From: Bacilli bacterium
GTDB taxonomy: Bacteria > Bacillota_I > Bacilli_A > RF39 > UBA660
Reading direction: 5' to 3'
Assembly: GCA_016296185.1 (NCBI GenBank)
Contig: JAEDJT010000001.1
Span: 1 to 64,000 of the forward strand
DNA: 64,000 nucleotides
The notes below the pieces were generated by a model. It did not search any database. It was not told the DNA's origin and was given only the letters and a program-made list of their open reading frames with translations. This document shows positions 49,301 to 58,300 of the stretch, in pieces. Positions within the stretch are counted from its first letter, which is position 1, and each line of letters begins with the position of its first letter. Made by a program: the position numbers and the translations under genes.

Positions 49301-52300
49301 AATGTTCAAATTACAGGAAATGGTTATATTAAACCAGGAAAAAATGGATTAATAACAATTACTGTAACAAGTCCTTATGTATCTTCAACAGTTTATAAAA
49401 TTAAAGTTGTAAGAGAAGGTGGAATTGAAGAAGCAGAATATGGTTATAATTACACTGGGAAGGAAGAAATATTTACAGCTCCAGTTTCTGGTTATTACAA
49501 ATTAGAAACATGGGGAGCACAAGGTGGATATGGTTTATGTAACGGCGGACGCTGTGGCGGAGCATATGGTTACGGTGGATATGCATCAGGTGCAATAAAA
49601 CTAAAAAAAGGTGATCAATTATATATTAACGTTGGTAGTAAAGGCCAAGATGGAACATATAGAGTTAACGCTGCTGGAGGTTATAACGGCGGTGGTAATG
49701 GTTCTTGGGATGGTCGTGACGACGAATCATCTGGTGGTGGTGGAGGTGCAACTTCAATTGCAACTACATCAGGATTATTATCAACATTAGAAAATAAAAA
49801 AGACCAAGTAATAATAGTAGCCGGAGGCGGTGGAGGTTCTTCATGGACATATACTGCCGGTGCTGGTGGAGGATTTAGAGGTGCTACAAATGGTACTACT
49901 AATCCAACTGAAGTATCACAAACAACAGGTTATGCCTTTGGACAAGGACAAAATGCTTCAGGTGCAGCTGATTCCGATGGTGTCGGAGGCGGCGGAGGCG
50001 GCTGGTATGGTGGTTATATGTATAACTATTCAGGCCGTTCAAGTGGATCAGGTGGTTCTGGATATATTGGAAACAATCAATTAGTATCATATCGTGATAC
50101 AGTTAAAAACATGTATTGTTATAATTGTTTAGAATCAACAGAAGAAGATACATATACAATCTCAACAACTAAGTATAGTGCATTACCAACTTCTAACTAT
50201 GCTAAATCAGGAGATGGATATGTTAGAATTACAAAATTAGAAGATCCTAGTACAAATAATTTCTTATCATTTATAACTTTAAGCGCAACTAGATATGATA
50301 ATGATGAAGTAAGCGATAAAGAAATAAGTCCATCATTTAATATGGAAGTAACAGATTACTATATAACTTTAAATGATATGGAAACAATAATAAATATAAA
50401 TGCAAAATTAGAAGATTCAAGAGCATCTATTGATGGATTAGGAGAACATGAAGTGCCAGCAGGTACAACAACATATCCAATTACTGTTACAGCAGAATCA
50501 GGAGATGTTAAAACATATAACATTCATGTTACTAGACCAGCAAATAACAATCCATTCCCAGATAATGTAATTATCAATGGTTTAGTACCAAGTTTATGCT
50601 CTGCAGATAGTTCATATTGTTTCTTAAAAGACGAAAGTAATAATCAAGTATCTTTCGATAACAAAACACATACTTACTACCTAACTGTTCCATCGAGAAT
50701 TAAACAATTATACTTTAATGTTGAACTTGGACATCCATATCAAGCAGTAAATGGAGAAGGAAGAGTAAGTTTAAAAGGTGGAGATAATAATATTACTATT
50801 ACAGTTAAATCAGAAGCTGCATTAGACAAAGATGATACAAGTTTAGTAGAAAATGTGGATTATTCTGTTTATAACTTCATAGTAGTAAGAGATATGACAG
50901 GTAATACTGATTTAGAAGAATTTGTAATTCTAGATCCTAATAGAGATATAAATTATAATCCAGATATTACAGAATATTATGTTTCAGTACCTAATGAATA
51001 TGATAAATGGCAATTAAATAACGTAAATGAAAAACAAGATTATTCTTGCCCAGAAGATAGTGAAGATTGTATTCCACAAAATATATTACAATTATTCATA
51101 AAAACAGATGATGAAAATGCAACATATATCATAACTGATAAAAAAGAATTAGAAGTAGGAATGAATGAAATAGATGTATTAGTTACTGCAGCAAATGGAG
51201 AAACAAAAACTTACATCCTAAACGTTTATAGAGAAAAAAATGAAAACGTATATCTATCTTCATTAGAAGTAAGTAACAATACAACTATTTATTCATTAAT
51301 TCCTGAATTTAATAAAATAATTACAGGTACATATTACGTTACAGTTCCAAATTATATTGATACAGTTAATGTTAACGGAACACCAGAAGTAAATACAACT
51401 ATTGTTTTAGGAAATGGTGAATACGAATTAGTTACAACAAAAGCTAATAAGGTAACTATAACAACAACAGCAGAAAATGGAACTACAGAAATTTATACAT
51501 TATCTATTACAAGAGAAAAGAATAATAATAATGACTTAACAAATATTATAATTAGTGATGATAACAAAAATTACGAATTAAAACCAGAATTTGATAAAGA
51601 AATATTAAGTTACAATGTAACTGTTGATGAAGGCGTTAATAAAGTAAATATTGTTGCTAACACATTAAAAGATACTACAAATTACAGATTACTAGATAAT
51701 ACTAGTATTAAAGTAGGTAATAATGTTAAGAGAATTATGGCTATTGCTGAAGATGGAACTAGTAAAATATATACAATTAATATTTATCGTCCAGCAAGTA
51801 CCAATAATTACCTAAGTGATTTAATAGTAAAAAATGGTGATAAACAATTTGAATTATCACAATTAGATGAATCAGGTATTATCGGAAAAGGATTTGATAA
51901 AGAAAATAATAAATATCAAATAGAAGTAGAAAATGATATAAAAACTATAAATGTAAATGGTATTAAAGATATTAGTTTATCAACAGTCAAAGGTAATGGA
52001 AATTATTCATTATCAGTTGGAGAAAACAACATAAGTATTAATGTAACAAATGAAGCTGGAGAAACAAGAACATATACATTAACAGTTATTAGAAAACCTA
52101 ATAGTAATGCATATTTAAAATCAATAACTACAAGCGAAGGAATCATAGTTCCTGAGTTTAATAAAGAAGAACAAAAATATGTAGTTAATATAGAAAATAA
52201 TGTAAGTTCATTTAGCATTACAGCTATAGCTGATGTTAATACAACAAGTATTAATGGTGGATTAAATAATATATCAATGATGGTTAATGATATACCTTCA

Positions 52301-55300
52301 GGAACAACTGAATTTAAATTTGTAACATTAGCAGAAGATGGAGTTACATCATTAACTTATATTGTTGAAGTAGTAAAAGATAAATCAGACAACGATAATT
52401 TAAGTTATTTAATAATGGAAGAAGGAGCATTAGATAAAGCTTTTAATTCTGATATAATTATTTATAATACAATAGTTCCTTATAGTGTAACAAAAGGTAC
52501 TTTCCATATAGAATTAGAAGATGAAAATGCATCTTATGAAATATTAAATAATAATTTTGACGTTGGTGATAACGAAGTAATTATAAGAGTAACTAGTGAA
52601 TCAGGATTGACAAAAGACTATACAGTTAATGTTAATAGACAAGAACTAGAGTCATCTAATAATTACTTAAGTAATATAACAGTTAATAAAGGAACACTTA
52701 CTCCAACATTTAATAAAGAAAAACAATATTATGAAGTTGAAGTAGATTATAGCATTACACAAATTCAAGTAGATGCTAAACTAGAAGATTCATCATCTTC
52801 ATTAACTGGTACTGGTGTATATACATTAAATGTTGGCCATAACCTAGCAATATTAAAGGTTAAAGGTGCTGACGGAAGTATTAGAGATTATCAAGTATTA
52901 ATTGATAGAAAGAAAAATACAGAAGCTAGATTATCACAATTAGCAATTGAAAGTACAAACTTAACACCAGAATTCAATAAAGACAATTATGAATACACAG
53001 TAACAACTAGTGATCCTAAATTAACATTTACAAGATTAATACCAATTGATAGTAATGCTACATATGAAATCATCGGAAACGAAAATTTCATAACTGGTAG
53101 TGATAGTAATGAAGTAAAAATTAGAGTTACTGCACAAGATGGCATTACACAAAAAGAATATAAAATTCACGTTAATAAAGAAGCTTCTGCAAATTACTAT
53201 TTAAGTAATTTAGAAGTTGAAGGTTTTGATATAAATCCAAACTTTAACAGAAATACAACACTTTATAACTTAACAGTTTCAAGTGATATAAAAACTGTAA
53301 ATGTTATAGCTATTCCAGAAGATATAAATTCAATAGTAAGTGGAACAGGTACTCAAACATTAACTGTTGGTACTAACTACGTAACTGTTGAAGTAAAATC
53401 TGAACTAGGTAATACAAGAATGTATACAATAGTAATTACTAAAGAGGGAAGTACAAATAATTATGCTTCTAGAATAGATGTAAAAAACGGAACAATGAAT
53501 CCAGAGTATGATAAAACAATAAATACTTATGATGTAGTTGTTCCATATGAAGAAAAACAAATAGATTTTGATATTGAATTAGAAGATGAAAATGCTTCAT
53601 ATAAAATATTAAATAATGATTTAAAAGTAGGTAATAATACAGTTACTGTTTCAGTAACTGCAGAAAATGGTAGTATAAATAATTATGTATTTAATGTTGT
53701 AAGAGAAGAAGCAATATCTGCTTTACTTGAAAATATTAAATTTAAAAATTATCATTTAACTCCAGAATTTAATAGTTATATAAATAATTATCAATTATTT
53801 ATTGATAATGAAATAGATAAATTATCACTATTAAATATGGAAATCATTCCTATAGATAAGAAAGCAACTTACATTATTAATGGTAATGAAAATTTAGCTA
53901 TTGGTTCTAATGTAGTTACAATAGAAGTAACAAGTAGCAATGGTATAGATAAAGAAACATATACAATTAATATTGAAAGACAAGCTTATTCAAATAACTT
54001 CTTAGATTATTTGTATACTGATCAAGGAGATTTAGAACCAGTATTTAATAAAACAAAAATGGAATATAGTGTTAATGTTCCATATGATGTAAAAACAATT
54101 ACATTATTTGGTGAACCAGTAGATAAATCAAATACAATATCTTCAATAGGAGATAAAGTATCAGGAAATTTATTAGATGGTGAAATAGGAACATTCAATT
54201 TAAATACAGGTGATAACTTAATAACAGTAGTTGTTACATCAACTACTGGAATTAAACGTACATATTACATTAATGTTAATAGAGCTAAAGATAGTGATAA
54301 TTATTTAACTTCATTAACAGCAAAAGTAGGTACTACTAAATACGAATTAACTCCTACATTTGATAAAACTATTTATGATTATCAAGTTACTGTCCCAGTA
54401 GGAACAAATAATATAAATTTAAGTGGTACATTATCAAGTCCTAATGCAAAAGTAACAGGATTAGGTATTACAAAACTTATTGCTGGTCAAAATGAAATAA
54501 AAATAAATGTTACAAGTGAAGATGGTGCTATAAGAACATATACAGTAATAGTAACAAGAGAAGCAAGTACTAATAATAGATTAATAGAATTAGTACCACA
54601 ATATGGAGTATTAATACCAAGCTTCAATTATGACTTAACTGATTACACAATAATGTTAGATTCAAGTGTTTCATTCGAATCCTTCGATGTAATTACTGAA
54701 GATGAAAATGCAACAGTAAGTGGAAATAAAAGACAATTAGTTCCAGATGGAATTAGTACTAGAACAATAGAAGTTGAATCAGAATCAGGAGATATTAGAA
54801 CTTATAATATTACATTAAATAAAGCAAGAACTGATAATGCACACTTAGAAGATTTAAATGTAATAGGATATGAATTAAGAGATAAAGAAGGTAATTTAAC
54901 TACATTTGATAGAGAAACATTTGATTATTATATTAATGTTGAAAATGAAAAAACAACATTATTATCTCAAGAAGTAATTGCAACATTAGAGGATAAAAAT
55001 TCAAGTATTAGTAAACCAAAAATTATTAATTTAGTAACAACAAGTGATAATGAATATATTGTAAAAGTAACAGCACCTGATGGTTCAACAACACTAGTAT
55101 ATACAATTCATGTTAATAGAGCTAAATCAAATATAGCAAAATTAGAAAGTTTAAAAGTTAATGTTGGAACATTAGATCAAGTATTTAATTCAGAAGTTAC
55201 AAGTTATACTTGGACAGTTCCAAAAAATACAGTAATTACAAAAGAAACTGTATTAGCTATAGCAGCAGAAAATGGAACAGTAAGTCAAACAGAAAAACTA

Positions 55301-58300
55301 ATAGTAAATCCTAAAGAAAATAATGTTTATGAAATAGTAGTAACATCAGAAGATGAAACACAATCATTATCATATTTTTTAAATGTAGTGTTAGATTTAT
55401 CTGCAGATGCAACATTAAAATCAATTACAGTAGATAAAGGAACAATGGAACCAATATTTGATTCTGAAGTATATGTTTACGACGTATATGAATATGTAGA
55501 TGTTGAACAAATAGAAGTAACAGCAATAACTAATTCAGAAAATTCTGAAATAACAAGTGGTAACGGAATAGTTCCATTAGTATCAGATGTAACACAACAT
55601 GAAATAGTTATTACAGCAGAAGATGGTTCAACAGAAACATATGTCTTAAATATACATAAATCAATCTTAAAAGATGAGAGTTTAGAAGACTTATATTTAA
55701 ACGGATTAGATGTTAATGAAGATATAGAAGAAAAAACATGTATAGATGATAAATGTGTATTAAGTCCATTATTTAATAAAGATGTAATAAATTATTCAAT
55801 TAAAGTTCCATATGAATATCAAACATTAGATGTTTATTATGAAAAAATGAATGATCAACAAACAGTAAAAATAAAAGTAGGTAATGAATATGTTACAGAT
55901 TATAAATTACCACTTGGAAAAACTGATGTACTAGTTGAAGTTTATGATGGTTTTGATAAATTAACAAAAACATATACAATTAACATAGAACGTTGCAAAT
56001 CAAATAATTCATATTTAAGTGATTTAATTATTACTAATGGTTTAGATGAAGAAGATACAGATTATGTATTATATCCATTAGAACCAGACTTTGATAAACA
56101 TACACAAGAATATACAATTTATGTTGATAAAAATGTTAATGAAGTTACAATTAATGCCACAACAGAAAATCCAACATCATATAAATTTGTAAATGGATAT
56201 AACTATTTACAAATGGGTGAAAACATAGCTACTGTAGACGTAATAGCAGCTGATGGTTCATCAGAAAGAACATATATTATACATATTATTAAAGCTAGTG
56301 AATATAATAGTTATATTAAAAATATAACATTATCAACTGGTATATTCTGGGATTTAACACCAAAATTCAAACCAACAGTATTTGAATATTCAACTACAAT
56401 AGCTTCAACAAATAATAAAGCTACAGTAGAAGCTGTACCTGTTGATCCAACAACTACAATTACTGGTACGGGAGAATATGATTTAGTAACAGGTAACAAT
56501 GTAGTTAGATTAATATCAACAGCAGCTGGTGATGGATCAATTAGCGTATATACAATAAATATTAATAAACTTGCATCATCAAATGTTGATCTACAATCAT
56601 TAATAGTTGAAGAAGGTAATTTAAAACCAGACTTTGATAAAGGTAAAACTAAATATGACGTAACTGTTGATAATAATGTTACAAAATTAAATATTCATGC
56701 AATACCAGAAGACTTAACAAGTACAGTTAAAATAACTGGAAATGAAAATTTAATAACAGGTAATAACATAATTAGTATTATAGTTACAAGCGAAGATAAA
56801 ACTGTAAGTAAAACATATCAATTAAATGTTTATAAAAAATATAACAGTAACGCAAACCTAGAAAATATTAAAGTATATGATGATAAACAAGAATATCCAA
56901 TAGAACCTGAATTTAAAGAAGATGTATTAGAATATACTAGTTTCGTTCCAAGTAATATAGAAAAAGCTAATATATCAGCAATAACTTCTTCACCATATTC
57001 AATAATAACAGGTACAGGAGAAGTATATTTAGATTATGGTAATAATAACTTTGAAATTACAGTTACAGCTGAAGACGGAACAATTAATGTATATCAATTA
57101 AATGTATATAAAGAATATAATTTAAATTTAAGTACATTAGTAAGTGATAAAGGAACTTTAAATCCAATATTTAATAAAGATATTACTGAATATACAATTG
57201 ATTTAAATAATACTGAAGATGAGATTACGTTTGTTGCTTTAACAGATAGTAATAAAACTACAGTAACAGGTAGTGGAACATACGAATTACATACTGGAGA
57301 AAATGTAATTATATTCACTGTTTCTGATCCAGATGGTCATACAAAAGAATATAAAGTAATCGTTAATAGAGCAAAAGATAATAACAACTACATTAAAGAA
57401 TTAACTGTAAAAGGTATTTTAACTCCTGCATTTGATAAAAATACACAAGAATATCAAATTGATGTAAGAGAAAGTACTAAGTCAATAGAAGATTTAAATT
57501 ACGTATTAGAAAGCAAAACAGCAACTGCAAAAGTAGTAGGTAATGAATCATTTAGTAAAGATAAAAATCCAAATGTAGTAGTTATTAGAGTAACAGCAGA
57601 AGACGGAACAACAAGAGATTATAAGTTTAATGTTATGTTACAACCTGATGAATATTTCTCAAATAGATTATCTAGTTTAACAATTGATAGTGGTACATTA
57701 ACACCAGACTTTGCTCCTGATATTAATAACTATGCTGTAACAGTATCTAATTCAGTTAACGAATTAAATATTGAAGCGATACCAGAAAATGAAAGAGCAA
57801 TAGTAACTGGTGATGGAAATATTAAATTAAATGTTGGTAGAAATGTAATACCAATAAAAGTAAGATCACAAGATGGTTTAATGAATGAATATGACTTAAT
57901 TGTTTATAGAACAGAACCAAATGATGCAACATTACAAAGTTTAGTTGTAAGTGGTCATGATTACATTCCAATATTCAGCAAATTAACTGAAAACTACGAA
58001 ATGGAAATAGGTTCAGAAGTTGATAACTTAGATATTATAGCTAATCCTACAGATAGTAGTTCAACTGTTAAAATAACTGGAAATAAAAATTTAGTATCAG
58101 GTGATAACTTGGTTAAAGCAATAGTAACAGCACCAGATAAGATAACTACAAAAACTTATACAATTAAAGTTACAAAATCAGTAAGTAAAAATAATTATTT
58201 AAGTAATTTAAATGTAACTGGTTATGACTTTACTAATAGCTTTATAAAAACTAATCAAGGACCATATGTAATAAACGTTCCAAGTAATATTAATTCAATA

